Shown here: piece after piece, positions 33,060 through 44,893 of the stretch
Layout: the number at the start of each line of letters is the position of its first letter
Numbering within the stretch: position 1 is the first letter of the stretch
DNA from: Flaccisagitta enflata
Lineage: Eukaryota > Chaetognatha > Sagittoidea > Aphragmophora
Length of the DNA stretch: 64,000 nucleotides
Assembly: GCA_965153355.1 (NCBI GenBank)
Contig: OZ231126.1
Location: forward strand, 41,788,001-41,852,000
Direction of reading: 5' to 3'
Notes under the pieces: model-generated
Seen by the model: only the letters and a program-made list of their open reading frames with translations
Database searches by the model: none
What the model was told of the DNA's origin: nothing
Translations under genes and position numbers: made by a program

Positions 33060-33850
33060 TCAGGGCTTCAGCACTCAGATTATGAGCCATAATCATTTTC
33101 ATTGAAAATTATGAATTTGCATAGAAAATGAAAAACTGGAAAAATGAAAAACATCAGTAGCTAGCAAAATTGATTATCTAGGTGGTGATGTTTTTAAAAA
33201 TGCAAAAATGTTGACCATTTTCATTATTCATAATTTTCAAATTCCAAAATGTTTTTTTGCTGAAGTAGCAAATCATCATATAGTGTAAAGAAAAAACATC
33301 AAAATGGCATCATAAAATGGTCGCAGATAGATAAAATTTGAACTGTAACTAGCCAGATATGTCCCCTAACTAAGTCTGAAATCTTGTGGTTCTGGCCCAT
33401 CTGGAAGTAGGCTTATTGTTGGTCCAATCATTTTTTTCACTTTTTTTCAAATATTCATTGTAATATTGAAAATTTGAAAAAATGTGTTTGTTAGGCATCT
33501 GAATTTTAATTGGTTGGATAGCCAAATTTTTTGTACATACCTTGTGATACCCTGAGCGGGTCTGGTTCATTGAATGAAGACTCATATTCATTTTTTTGTG
33601 ATAACAACAGCTAGAAAATATGATACTAACAGCATTTTAACGTGATTTTGAATTTTTTCCATAATTCTTTTTTTTTCCAAATTGTTTTTGCCACAAGCTG
33701 GCCATAGAAGCATCCCTACCTTGAAGGGGTCATTTATTACAGTACTTAGGTATATCTGACCACTAGCAGAAGCATAATTTTTTGGTTTTATATGTAAATT
33801 AGTATACTGCAATCAGGTGACTGGCAAATTTCAAATGATCTTGCTCCATG
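33060..33850. other. Unassigned AT-rich sequence
   Basis: Nothing recognised. Several A- or T-rich short frames only. Confidence 0.4.
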
Positions 33851-33856
33851 TCATAT

Positions 33857-33914
33857 ACCGACCTACCGACCAACCGACCGACACGGCAAGGTGTAGAGTC
33901 GCGTGTCCGCGACT
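33857..33914 (-). mobile_element. Family A terminal fragment
   Basis: CCGACCTACCGACC.., GGCAAGGTGTAGAGTCGCG, TGTCCGCGACT. Confidence 0.55.
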
Positions 33915-33945
33915 AAAAAGAAATGGCATGAAGTGATCAAGTTTA

Positions 33946-34392
33946 CACTTTTTTTATTTTATAAAAGACTTTTTTATAAGAGACATGAGCCTGAGATTTG
34001 ACAAAATTTTAAGAACAAAATAAGAGAATGCCCAGGCTGAGATTCAGTTTTAAAATGTTTTAAGGGAAATCACTTTTAGAATTGTAATAAAATAAATGAT
34101 AATTATTCAAATTTTTTAATGAAATTGGTAGTTTTTTTGAAAAATACTACTTCTTTTATGATTTTGTCTGTAAAATCAGGCAAGATATTCAATGTTCTAC
34201 AATAATGAACTAGTTTTTTACTAAAGATACATAGAATATCATTAAATATTGTGTCTATACACTTTTTGCTTTTTTTACACATTGCAAAAATTAAGAACAA
34301 TTTAAGAGACATTGAGCCTCAAAACGGCAAAAAATTTAAAAGAACCCAGGCTGAGTTCAAAAAAGGTTGTCTCTTATAAAATAAAAAAAGTG
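33946..34392. mobile_element. MITE, 447 bp, TA-flanked (copy 2)
   Basis: CACTTTTTTTATTTTATAAA and inverted CTTATAAAATAAAAAAAGTG, TA at 33944-33945 and 34393-34394. Shares ATAAGAGACATGAGCCTGAG and the CCCAGGCTGAG arms with copy 1. The centre is more diverged. Confidence 0.8.
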
Positions 34393-34458
34393 TATACTAC
34401 CGTTTTAAGCGGATTTCCGATCTACAGTGAGGGTGTAACTATATTTGATTCTTTTTTA

Positions 34459-34712
<254 letters not shown>

Positions 34713-34772
34713 GTGTGACTGTATTTCTTTCTTTCTTTTTCTTTTTTCTTTGCTTATTATTTTAAGGGTTAT

Positions 34773-35370
34773 GAAAAAAAAATGGACCCATCACAAATTT
34801 TTGCATGTCGGTCCTAAAAAGCAGAAAGTAGAACAAGAATCTGATACTTATTTTGGCCTATCTTGAGCAAAAAAAAAAAGAAAAGAAACAGTTTTATGTG
34901 CCAAAAACAGCTATTTTTAGTCGCGGACACGCAACTCTACACCTTGCCATGTCGGTTGGTCCGTCCGTCCGTCGGTCCGTTGGTCTGTCACATTTCTGAA
35001 TTCCGAGGGATTTTCGCATTACTGCTCCTGCCCAACCGTCCGCGACTGGATTGCCGTGTATCCGGCCTTGTTCCTAAAAGAATAGTATAAAATGAAATAT
35101 TTTGGAGTTTTTTCTTTACAAAACATAAAGTACCAATAGTAATTGATATTTTTAACCTAGAACAATCTAGAATAGGCCTAAGAGGTTCAAAAATAGCATT
35201 AAAATCCCCAAAAATGAAGAAATGACCCAAAAAAAATAGAATCCTATAAACTGATATTTTGGAAAAGTTTCTTTGGGTAAAATATGCTGTCAGTATGAAT
35301 TTCATCAATTTACTCAAAAAAACATGGCTGTGATAAACGAAAAACGCAAAACCGCAATACGCAAATTGAT
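34773..35370 (+). repeat. Left arm of a second large palindrome
   Basis: It starts near AATGGACCCATC and runs to GCAATACGCAAATTGATCTC. The arm is about 430 bp once the inserted family A copy is removed. Confidence 0.8.
34919..35070 (+). mobile_element. Family A element inserted in the left arm of the palindrome
   Basis: AGTCGCGGACACGCAACT, CTACACCTTGCCATGTC, (CCGT)n, CAACCGTCCGCGACTGGATT, GTGTATCCGGCCTTG. The right arm gives the empty site CAGCTATTTTTCCTAAAAAA, so no target duplication was created. Confidence 0.8.
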
Positions 35371-35800
35371 CTCATTTGCATATTGAGGTTTTGCGTTTTT
35401 CACTTATCACGGCTATATTTTCAAAAGTTAATCAATGAAATTCATACTGACAGCATATTTTACCCTAAGAAACTGTTCCAAAACATCAGTTTTGACAATT
35501 TATCAATTTATAGGTCATTTCTTCATTTTTGAGCATTTTTATGCTATTTTTGAACCTCATAGACCTATTCAAAATTGTTCTAGATTCACTCAAATATCAA
35601 TTACTATTGGTACTTTATGTTTCTGTAAAAAAAAGGCCAAAATATTTCATTTTATACCATTTTTTTAGGAAAAATAGCTGTTTTTTGCACTAAAAACCGT
35701 TTCTTTTTTGTTTGGCTCAAGTTAGGTCAAAATGAACATCAGAATCTTGTTCTACAGCCTTTTTAGGTCCCCTGTGCAAAAATCTTGGATGGGTCCTTTT
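35371..35800 (-). repeat. Right arm of the second large palindrome
   Basis: Inverse of the left arm: GTTTTGCGTTTTTCACTTAT near the centre, CAGTATGAATTTCAT mirrored, and the outer end GCAAAAATCTTGGATGGGTC. Confidence 0.8.
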
Positions 35801-35834
35801 TTTTTTTTTTTTAAAGAATTTTGCAAGTGGGAAT

Positions 35835-36508
35835 CCTGGCCGCAAATAAACGATTTTTTGTTTATTTGGAAAGGAAATTGGGAGCAAAAAAACGATTTTG
35901 GATGAGGAGGAGGAGGGGGGAGGAGGAGGAGAGAAATATAAAATCTGTTTATGAGATCAAATTTAAAGTACCAAATAAAACAAAGTCGTTTATGAGAATC
36001 ATATTTTTGGTGTTTATAAACACAAAAACTTCTAAAGGAGTGTAAACGTTTATGAAAACCAATTTATGGTACCAAATAAACGATTTTTTGTTTATTTGGG
36101 AAGGAAATTGGGAGCAAATAAACGATTTTGGATGAGGAGGAGGAGGAGGGGGAGGAGGAGGAATGAAATATAAAAATCTGTTTATTAGATCAAATTTATG
36201 GTACCAAATAAACAAATTTGTTTATGAGGTTCATATTTTTGGTGTTTATAAACACAAAAATTTCTAAAGGAGTGTAAACGTTTATGAAAACCAATTTATG
36301 GTACCAAATAAACGATTTTTGTTTATTTGGAACAGAAATTGGGGGCAAATAAACGATTTTGGATGAGGAAGAGGAGGAGGAGGAGGAGGAAGAGGAGATA
36401 AATATGAAAATCTGTTTATGAGATCAAATTTATGGTACCAAATAAACAAATTCGTTTATGAGGTTCATATTTTTGGTGTTTATAAACACAAAAACTTCTA
36501 AAGGAGTG
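35835..36508 (-). repeat. GTTTAT/ATAAAC array, inverted orientation, left of the 10.7-kb segment
   Basis: About two units in reverse orientation relative to 3.2-5.6 kb (GAGGAGGAGGAGG tracts, AAATTTATGGTACCAAATAA). It ends CTAAAGGAGTG at the segment boundary. Confidence 0.85.
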
Positions 36509-36854
36509 CACTCATAAAAAAAATTTTCTGGTATAACTTTGTCTAATGAAATATATCTAGTGGGTCGATTATTATACTTGGGCCCCAATTATATTTCATT
36601 TATATTTTCATTATATGAAAATATACTGAAATATACTGAAATATACCGAAATATACAAAGTTATACAGCCCTGGAGGGTCAGATTTTAAAAATTGTACAG
36701 TATTATACTTGCGAAATATAACAGTTAGACAAATTCTTATGCATATAATAATTATATTTTTTAATTTTTTGTCTAACAATTATATTTCATTCTTATAATG
36801 ATTATACTTCGTCACAATATATTAATTATATTTGGCCCGCTGGGCCTAAAAAAA

Positions 36855-36913
36855 AACCGGGCCCGGGTGCTGGCATCGAGTAAAATACTCGAAACCAGCA
36901 CCAGGGCCCGGTT
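36855..36913. other. Near-perfect 27-bp stem hairpin with 5-nt loop
   Basis: The left arm begins AACCGGGCCCGGGTGCTGG and the right arm ends CCAGCACCAGGGCCCGGTT, with three mismatched pairs, around the loop AAAAT. The inner stem is TCGAGT/ACTCGA. It could be a small foldback remnant or form an RNA hairpin. Confidence 0.75.
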
Positions 36914-37522
36914 AATAATTTATTAAGATTCAATTATTAGTGCGAAATTCAACAGTAACGATGGATTGATTTACAGAGCCAACACACCTTTATATAATTC
37001 GCGGAAGCAGTACGAGCTGCACCTTCACTGCGGGAAACGATTCCATTTGGAACGTGGTCGCACTACTGCCACAATAACTGACTAACTTGTCAAAAACAGA
37101 CAGATTCTAGATAACAAATGTATTGTTTTTAAATGTCGCAGTGCAAAAGAATTGGAATTAAACGAAAGCCTTTTATTTTTTACAATCTTATTATCCATAT
37201 CACCTGGCAATTATTATTACAACATTATCACAGTAATGTCAGCATGGAAATGGCGATATATCAGCAAAAACAAACCGCAACAATAATTATGCGAGATTTA
37301 ACATTAGGCCGGTGTTTCATCGTTTCGCGATTCTATTCTTAATGCTATTCTAAAGAATGACGATCTAGCAAAAAATAAATTTACAACGACTGTTAAATAT
37401 CAAAAATAATTGTTGGACGAAGGTTCACATTGCAACGAAAACAAAAAATATTATAGCACGGCTGGAACGGTGACATCTAGGATACTGTTAACGGTAATTC
37501 AAAACGCAATATAATTATTTTA

Positions 37523-38233
37523 TTGCTGCAACTACACTTTGTAGAAAATAAATGTAACGTCAAGGTGAACATGGCGGTCATGGCGCTGATGGAGATGATG
37601 GCGGTGAGCGGGGTTGATGGCGCTTATGGCGTTGTCGGCCAAGGAGCTGTCTCTTCCACTTCCTCTAGTGGACCCACGTTGGCGGGCAAGGATCTGTCTC
37701 TTCCACTTGCTCGAGTGGAACCACTTTGTGTCCAAAATGATCAGGCCTGTAGACACGATGAGAGGAAATATTTTTCACAAAACGATGTAATAAATCAAGT
37801 TAAATTAACTAAAATGACTCACATAAGGAAACGACAAACATCGAAAAGGTGGATCCCCTCGCAAATCAAGGAAAATGTACTTACATCCAACAATAGCGAA
37901 TACAAAAGAATAATACCTGCAATGTGGACAGGAATCCAGGTCGTACATCATATATGCGTCGGAAATGCAATCGTAATCCTGATGGACATGAGCAAAAAGG
38001 AGAAAAAGGTTAATCTACCGAACCACTATCGTGATCTATGTCACCAGAATTATATGCGCCCAAAACAGGTCAAGACTTACACGGATGCTGTTGATGGTTT
38101 CCCAAGATACTGGCGCAGGAAAGGGGAAGTCACGGGCAAAAGAATCGTTCATCGGCTCCCTATCTTTCTTAAAGTCAAAATACACAGGGAAGCAAGACAT
38201 TATTCACCTAAAATACAAAAAATACATATATAA
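37523..38233 (+). CDS. Hypothetical 236-codon open frame inside the 10.7-kb TIR-bounded segment
   Basis: This is the longest frame in the window not made of simple repeats. It starts with a Met/Ala/Val-rich stretch (GAT GGC-type codons), has a partly duplicated segment around residues 40-72 (two copies of TGTCTCTTCCACTT), and a Lys/Arg/His-rich C-terminal half. No transposase, reverse transcriptase or integrase motif is visible. It may be an exon or gene fragment of the surrounding element, or chance. Confidence 0.2.
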   Translation: MLQLHFVENKCNVKVNMAVMALMEMMAVSGVDGAYGVVGQGAVSSTSSSGPTLAGKDLSLPLARVEPLCVQNDQACRHDERKYFSQNDVINQVKLTKMTHIRKRQTSKRWIPSQIKENVLTSNNSEYKRIIPAMWTGIQVVHHICVGNAIVILMDMSKKEKKVNLPNHYRDLCHQNYMRPKQVKTYTDAVDGFPRYWRRKGEVTGKRIVHRLPIFLKVKIHREARHYSPKIQKIHI

Positions 38234-38661
38234 CAAAATTTAAAATTCTTTGGTGACACCACGATTATTACAGCAATCGATAGAGAATCGTCTGGGATTT
38301 CTTTTGATATGTTGCATTAAATGTTCGTGCCACGGGAACGCGAGTTATTGAAATTGAAAGTTTTTGGAGGCGCGCGCGCGCTTCTCTCCTCCTCCACCGG
38401 AAGTCGACTGTCCGCCATCTTGATCGATGCTCGAAGGGAGATCCTCTCCTTCCTCCACTGCAACGGATCCCTGGCCCGGACCACCGATAGCCATCTTGGA
38501 TTACCATCGAGTGTCTTCCTCCTCCGCGGACTCCGACGGTCGGCTGCAGAAGGAGAGAGAGTTTCACAGGTTTCATATCCGCCTCGCGCGAACCACCAAC
38601 TTTGGAATTTTACCACGCCCTAACCCGCAAGGATGAACGCATGAAAATTGGTATGGACACT

Positions 38662-39610
38662 CTCCAGACATACCCCGTGGTATCCCAACCGGCCTCAGCC
38701 CTCGGAGACCCCCTCTGGCCGTTCTCAAATCGGCCAAAGTCACCGCCGCGCCGAAAATATCGTCCTCGCTATATTCGCCCATTTCATGCTAACCGCTTCA
38801 AACCCTCGACTCCCAATTTTCACTACGGCCAAACGCGCGGGAGTTAAGGAACAAAATTTGACATACAACCTCTCCAGACACACCCCGTGGTATCCCAACC
38901 GGCCTCAGCCCTCGGAGACCTCGGCCGGCCGTTCTCGAATCGGCCAAAGTCACCGCCACGCCGAAAAAAGCGCCCTCGCTATATTCGCCCATTTCATGCT
39001 AACCGCTTCAAACCCTCGACTCCCAATTTTCACTACGGCCAAACGCGCGGGAGTTAAGGAACAAAATTTGACATACAACCTCTCCAGACACCCCCCGTGG
39101 TATCCCAACCGGCCTCAGCCCTCGGAGACCTCGGCCGGCCGTTCTCGAATCGGCCAAAGTCACCGCCACGCCGAAAAAAGCGCCCTCGCTATATTCGCCC
39201 ATTTCATGCTAACCGCTTCAAACCCTCGACTCCCAATTTTCACTACGGCCAAACGCGCGGGAGTTAAGGCACAAAATTTGACATACAACCTCTCCAGACA
39301 CACCCCGTGGTATCCCAACCGGCCTCAGCCCTCGGAGACCCCCTCTGGCCGTTCTCGAATCGGCCAAAGTCACCGCCGCGCCGAAAATATCATCCTCGCT
39401 GAGTTAACCCATTTCATGCTAACCGCTTCGAACCCTCGACTCCCGAATTTTACTACGGCCAAACGCGCGGGAGTTAAGGCACAAAATTTTACAAACACCC
39501 TCTCCAGACACATTCCGTGGTATCCCAACCGGCCTCAGCCCTTGGAGACCCCCTCCGGCTGTTCTCAAATCGGCCAAAGTCGCCGCTGCGCCGAAAATAT
39601 CGGCCTCGCC
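38662..39610 (+). repeat. 210-bp tandem repeat, about 4.5 copies, open in frame
   Basis: Units start CTCCAGACAYACCCCGTGGT at 38662, 38872, 39082, 39292 and 39502, exactly 210 bp apart. As 210 is 70 codons, a plus-strand frame (38648-39745, 365 codons; unit features HTPWYPNRPQP and FMLTASNPRLP) and minus-strand frames both stay open. Copies 2 and 3 are almost identical. This is either a satellite or a repeat protein; homogenisation alone explains the open frame. Confidence 0.9.
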
Positions 39611-39619
39611 CTTTTAATG

Positions 39620-39965
39620 GTTGGAAATGGAAAAAAGTCGAAGAGTAGTCGTATCTTCGAAGCAGCTAAACAGTGGTGCAGCAGCAGCGCATCGAGGCGT
39701 TGGGCGATGCTGTGGACGTTGGAGAGGCTCGTGGCGTCTTGCTGACATCGTGGACGTGACCTCGAGGCGTTGGGGATGCTGTTGGGATCGTGATGGTGCC
39801 TGGAAGTTGACAGTTCGACGACGTCCTAGACATGCAAAGTTTAAGGGAAGAAAGGGATTAATCGACGTTCGATTGTTGGAGTCAAGTTCGTAGGTTTGAG
39901 GGGTTGGTAATTGCTCGGGAGTCAGTTAATTAGTTACTAAATTTGTTTCTCTGGTTCACTTAACA
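39620..39965. other. Unassigned GC-rich sequence
   Basis: Repeated GAGGCGTTGG and GACGTT words resemble the 41.1-41.7 and 44.1-kb stretches of the same segment. No gene recognised. Confidence 0.4.
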
Positions 39966-40083
39966 GAGTAACTCTATGAGAGCCTTTGTCTGTCCGTCCG
40001 TCCGTCCGTGAGCACGAGTCAAAAAGTATGGATACGCGCATTTCCGTCCGTGCCCACCCATCCACAACTGGTGGCCAAGTATC
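39966..40083 (+). mobile_element. Family A element, decayed TTGCGG subtype
   Basis: GAGTAACTCTATGAGAGCC, (CCGT)n, GCACGAGTCAAAAAGTATGG, CCCACCCATCCACAACTGGT. Confidence 0.55.
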
Positions 40084-40089
40084 TGTCTA

Positions 40090-40672
40090 TCCATCAGTTC
40101 CTTAGTCCCTCCCAGGCCCTCACAGGCCTGAAATCTGCCGTCTTAGGCCTGAAATCTGCCCTTTCAAACCTGAAACCTGCTTTTTGGGCAGCGGCCCCGA
40201 AGGGGACGAAGTCCTGTAGAACTGAAATCCGCCCTCTCAGGCCTGAAATCTGCCCTCTCAGGCCTGATATCTGCCCTCTCAGGCCTTGAATCTGCCCTCT
40301 TGAGCCTAAAATCTGCCATCAGGCCTGCAATCTGTCCTGTTAGGCCTTAAAATCGGCCCTTTAAGGCAGATTCAAGGCTTGGGAGGGCAGATTTAAGGCC
40401 TGAGAGGGCAGATTTCAGGCCTGATAGGGCAGATTTCAAGCCTCATAGTCCAGATTTCAGGCCTGAGAGGGCCTAGGGGAGACGGACGGACAGACGGACG
40501 GATGGATGGACGGACAGACGAACGAACGAACAAACGAACGAAAATCCCCCTGTGTTCTACAGGACTTCGTCCCCTTCGGAGCCGCTGCCCTGTTTCCCCT
40601 CACTCAAATTCACAATCATGCAAAACAGGGCAACGGGTATCGCTGACCACATATTGCCCTTGGGCGACCTGT

Positions 40673-40675
<3 letters not shown>
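40090..40675. mobile_element. Family B foldback with opposed 21-bp arrays
   Basis: Forward units GGCCTGAAATCTGCCCTCTC from 40120, an embedded module GGGCAGCGGCCCCGAAGGGG at 40186, forward units to about 40350, reversed units GAGAGGGCAGATTTCAGGCC to 40470, ACGG stretch, GGACTTCGTCCCCTTCGGAG, CAGGGCAACGGGTATCGCTG, TTGCCCTTGGGCGACCTG. (CT)n follows. Confidence 0.75.

Positions 40676-40676
<1 letters not shown>

Positions 40677-40746
<70 letters not shown>
40677..40746 (+). repeat. (CT)n microsatellite
   Basis: About 34 repeats at a family B tail. Confidence 0.97.
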
Positions 40747-40750
<4 letters not shown>

Positions 40751-40849
40751 AATCTCTTTCCTACCCCACCCTCACCAGCTATAGATGACAAGATCTGTCC
40801 GATCAGCCTGTTCAAGTTGGTGTAAGTTGGCTCTTTGCATTTGCTGTTG

Positions 40850-41844
40850 AAAGTGATGTAATGGTGCCCAATATAATTGTTTTATTCGGCTCGATGGCCG
40901 CTTCAGGACGCCGACGGACGCCGACGGACGCCAAATATAATTGTTTTATTTGCCTGGTGACGCTGCTGACGGGCCGCTGGAGGTGGCGAGAGCGTTGGTG
41001 AGGGTCAGACAACACGCAGCAACTATGGTTGTTGGTGGTGAGTGAGTTCCACGACGATAGTTGATGATTTAGATGCTTTAAGGCTCGTGCATCCGAATTG
41101 CATCACCTTGGAGCCGCCTGGAGGATTTTGATGATGCTCCCTCGAGGTGTTGGGCGACTGTAATCGACTTGAAATTGATGTAGACGTGTTGGGGGACTCG
41201 AGATAGAGTGACAGGTCGCGTTTGAGACAAATTCTTCAAAGGGTTCGCGCGCTGGAGCTTTCGGAAGCTGCAGATGCAGATGGCGGCACGACAAGCCGTT
41301 GGAGGTCGCGACGAAGTCGTGGAGGGTCGTGTTGTGAACTCAAAGTCCCGTTGGAGCTTTTTACAATGTTTGACATCGATACACTTTTTAGTTCAAGAGA
41401 AATCCTTCGTAATGCAACTTAACATTTGTGTTGTTAGTTGTGGCTGCGCCAGGGAAGCGTCAACGAGGAGCTGGAGGGCTGGCGGAGCCGTGATGACGGT
41501 TGAGAAAGGTGTGGGGACGTGAGATGGAGTGGTCGAAATCGTTGTGGGCCGGATTGGCGCGAGGATGTGGCTGCAGTGGGTCGTTGAAGCTGCAGCTGCA
41601 GTGTAGACGGCGACGAGCTGTTTGAAGCGGCTCATTACGGCGTCAGTGAGTCAATGAAGTCGAGGGGGTGTCGAGTTAGTAACGTGTCGACTGCTGAACC
41701 ACTCGAGGTCGTCGTTGACCCGTGGCTGCAGTTTAGAAGTGACGTAATTCAAAGCTGCCGCCGACGTTTTTATTTGAGAAGGCTGAAATTTTTAACAGAA
41801 GTCACTTAAACCACGATGTAGCTCTAGTAAAAATTTTGGATCGA
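40850..41844. other. Unassigned GC-rich sequence inside the 10.7-kb segment
   Basis: Rich in GACGACG, GTTGGAG and TCGTGGAGG words. Small frames on both strands have no recognisable content. It includes three GGACGCCGAC repeats near 40910-40930 and a block (41775-41838) similar to 44000-44055. Confidence 0.4.
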
Positions 41845-41896
41845 GTTAATTATAGCAGTCTCCTAAAAATTACTAGGAGTGGCACTAGGGGTGGCA

Positions 41897-41930
41897 GGGG
41901 TGGCACTAGGGGTGGCCTAGGCCACCCTTA
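41897..41930. other. 32-bp palindrome with one mismatched pair
   Basis: Centred on GGGTGGCCTAGGCCACCC and flanked by GCACTAG and TTAGTGC. It lies in a stretch of GGTGGC/GCCACCCC repeats (41880-42050). Confidence 0.75.
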
Positions 41931-42055
41931 GTGCTGTCCCGGCCACTCCTAGTGCTGACTCGGCCACCCCTCCTTAAAACTTAGCCACCCCTCCTCAAAA
42001 CTTGGCCACCCCATCCCTGAGGCCACCCCCCACCCCTAAGGCCACCCTTAGCCCG

Positions 42056-42147
42056 AAGTGTACTTTACCATTGGCAAAGTATACTTTACCATTGGCAAAG
42101 TGTACTTTACCATTGGCAAAGTGTATTTTACCATTGGCAAAGTGTAT
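42056..42147 (+). repeat. 21-bp tandem repeat, four copies
   Basis: Unit TTGGCAAAGTGTACTTTACCA, followed by degenerate TAGTACTAAATA repeats to about 42360. Confidence 0.85.
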
Positions 42148-42349
42148 TAAATACTAAATAGTACTAAATAGCAAAAAATAGTACTAAGTAATAGTAAATA
42201 CTACAAAACAGTTTAAAATATTACTTATTATTGCAAAATATTACTAGATAGTATAAATTGAAAAAAAAGATAGTAAATAGTACAAAACAATAAAAAATAG
42301 TACTAAATAGTAAAAAATATTAAAAAATTATAAAAAATAATCGAAAATA

Positions 42350-43833
42350 GTACTAGTAAAATATTACTACATTTAAAAGCTAATATCTTATAAACCAGAC
42401 TTCAGAATTTATTAAAATTTTGCAGGGGCTGTTCAATTAATACCCTTTACTTATATACCAAATTAAAAAAACATTTACATACTTTTACTACCCTCTACCT
42501 ATATAAACCACCGAAGTCCCGGCAAATTTAACTACGAAAATAATAGGCAAAGGGTAGTAAAAGTTTAAGATTTTTGTTGAAAATTGGTACACAAGCTCCT
42601 ATTGACCTAAAAAAAACACAAGCAAAGTTTCATGAAATTCTGAAGTATGGATCCAAAGATATAATGTCTTTAAAAAATTGAGAAGGTCTTTTATTACATT
42701 ACTACATTTATAAGCTAATATCTTATAAACCAAACTTCAGATTTAATTTAAATTTTGCAGGATTTGTTTATTTACTACCTACTACTTGTATACCAAATTA
42801 GAAAAAAATTCACATACTTTTACTACCCTCTACCTATGTAAACCAGTTAAATATTACTACAAAAATAATAGGCAAAGGGTAGTAAAAGTTAACGATTTTT
42901 TTTGAAAATTGGTACACAAGCTCCTATTGACCTAAAAAAAACACAAGCAAAGTTTCATGAAATTCTAAAGTATGGATCCAAAGATATAATGTCTTTAAAA
43001 AATTGAGAAGGTCTTTTATTACATTACTACATTTATAAGCTAATATCTTATAAACCAAACTTCAGATTTAATTTAAATTTTGCAGGATTTGTTTATTTAC
43101 TACCTACTACTTGTATACCAAATTAGAAAAAAATTCACATACTTTTACTACCCTCTACCTATGTAAACCAGTTAAATATTACTACAAAAATAATAGGCAA
43201 AGGGTAGTAAAAGTTAACGATTTTTTTTGAAAATTGGTACACAAGCTCCTATTGACCTAAAAAAAACACAAGCAAAGTTTCATGAAATTCTAAAGTATGG
43301 ATCCAAAGATATAATGTCTTTAAAAAATTGAGAAGGTCTTTTATTACATTACTACATTTATAAGCTAATATCTTATAAACCAGACTTCAGATTTAATAAA
43401 AATTTTGCAGGATTTGTTTATTTACTACCTACTACTTGTATACCAAATAAGAAAAAAATTGACATACTTTTACTACCCTCTACCTATGTAAACCAGCTAA
43501 ATATTACTATAAAAATAATAGGCAAAGGGTAGTAAAAGTTAACGATTTTTGTTGAAAATTGGTACACAAGCTCATGTTGACCTAAAAACAACAGCAGCAA
43601 AGTTTCATGAAATTCTAAAGTATGGATCCAAAGATATAATGTCTTTAATTAGTTGAGAAGGTCTTTTATTACATTACTACATTTATAAACTAATATCTTA
43701 TAAACCAGACTTCAGATTTAATTAAAATTTTGCAGGATTTGTTTATTTACTACCTATTACTTGTATACCAAATTAGAAAAAAATTCACATACTTTTACTA
43801 CCCTCTACCTATGTAAACCAGCTAAATATATAG
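42350..43833 (+). repeat. 325-bp satellite, about 4.5 copies
   Basis: The marker GCTAATATCTTATAAACCA occurs at 42379, 42714, 43039, 43364 and (one change) 43689. The first spacing is 335, the rest 325 bp. Copies 2 and 3 are nearly identical. Confidence 0.9.
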
Positions 43834-43852
43834 GGAGACTGCTATAACTAAC

Positions 43853-44270
43853 TTCAGCCAAAATTTTAGCCACGTGGGTGATCGGGAACCGACGATAAAA
43901 TGGGACCGAAGTTGGCGGGAGCTCGGCGGCGGTCCGCTCGTCAAACCTCTCGATGTTTTTTGATGCTGACGCCGACAATTTTATTCGAGAACGTTGAAAT
44001 TTTTACCAGAAGTCAGTCTAACCACGATGTTGCTCCAGTAAAATTTTCAGCCACGTGGGTGGTCAGGAACCGTCTATTTATTGAGACCGAAGTTGGCGCA
44101 AGTTCAGCGACGATCCTCTTGTTTTCGGTCGGCGTTGACGAGCTGTTTGGGGGTTAATGAAGCGTCTGGGGATGCTTGTCATCGTTGGGGATGTTGTGGA
44201 CGATCGTGGTGAAGTGTTTTCTCGGACGTTTTGGTCGTCAACCGCGCGTGACCCGGCGTACATGCGGGAA
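43853..44270. other. GC-rich duplicated block, no gene recognised
   Basis: TTTTAGCCACGTGGGTGATC (43862) and TTTTCAGCCACGTGGGTGGT (44043) mark a ~180-bp direct duplication containing the E-box-like CACGTG. Confidence 0.5.
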
Positions 44271-44376
44271 GAAAATGATAGGAATGAGCTTTGATTCTTT
44301 TTTCAGCTTGGTGTTTTGTGTACATTCTTTTCCTTTCACTAATAAAGCTTATGTTTCCTTTTCTCTGTTTGTCTGT

Positions 44377-44378
<2 letters not shown>

Positions 44379-44454
<76 letters not shown>

Positions 44455-44517
44455 ATTTCTTTCTCTCTATTTCTCTCTCTCATTCTTTCTCTTTCTCTAT
44501 CTCTATTTCTCTCTCTT

Positions 44518-44584
<67 letters not shown>

Positions 44585-44653
44585 CTCTCTATTTCTCTCT
44601 CTCATTCTTTCTCTTTCTATATCTCTATTTCTCTCTCTTTATTTCTCTCTCTT

Positions 44654-44740
<87 letters not shown>

Positions 44741-44795
44741 TTCTCTCTCTCTTATTCTCTGTTTTTCGATTTCTCTATTTCTTTCTCTCTCTCTC

Positions 44796-44890
<95 letters not shown>
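44379..44890 (+). repeat. Long (CT)n block with TTTCTCTCTCT interruptions
   Basis: About 510 bp, with an internal duplication of the CATTCTTTCTCTTTCT region (44480 and 44600). Confidence 0.97.

Positions 44891-44893
<3 letters not shown>

Larger units (their letters stand above)
41845..43852. mobile_element. 2.0-kb TIR element carrying satellites
   Basis: Inverted ends GTTAATTATAGCAGTCTCC (41845) and the inverse of GGAGACTGCTATAACTAAC (43834-43852). I see no convincing target duplication. The interior holds a GC-rich palindrome, a 21-bp repeat and a 325-bp satellite. Confidence 0.6.
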
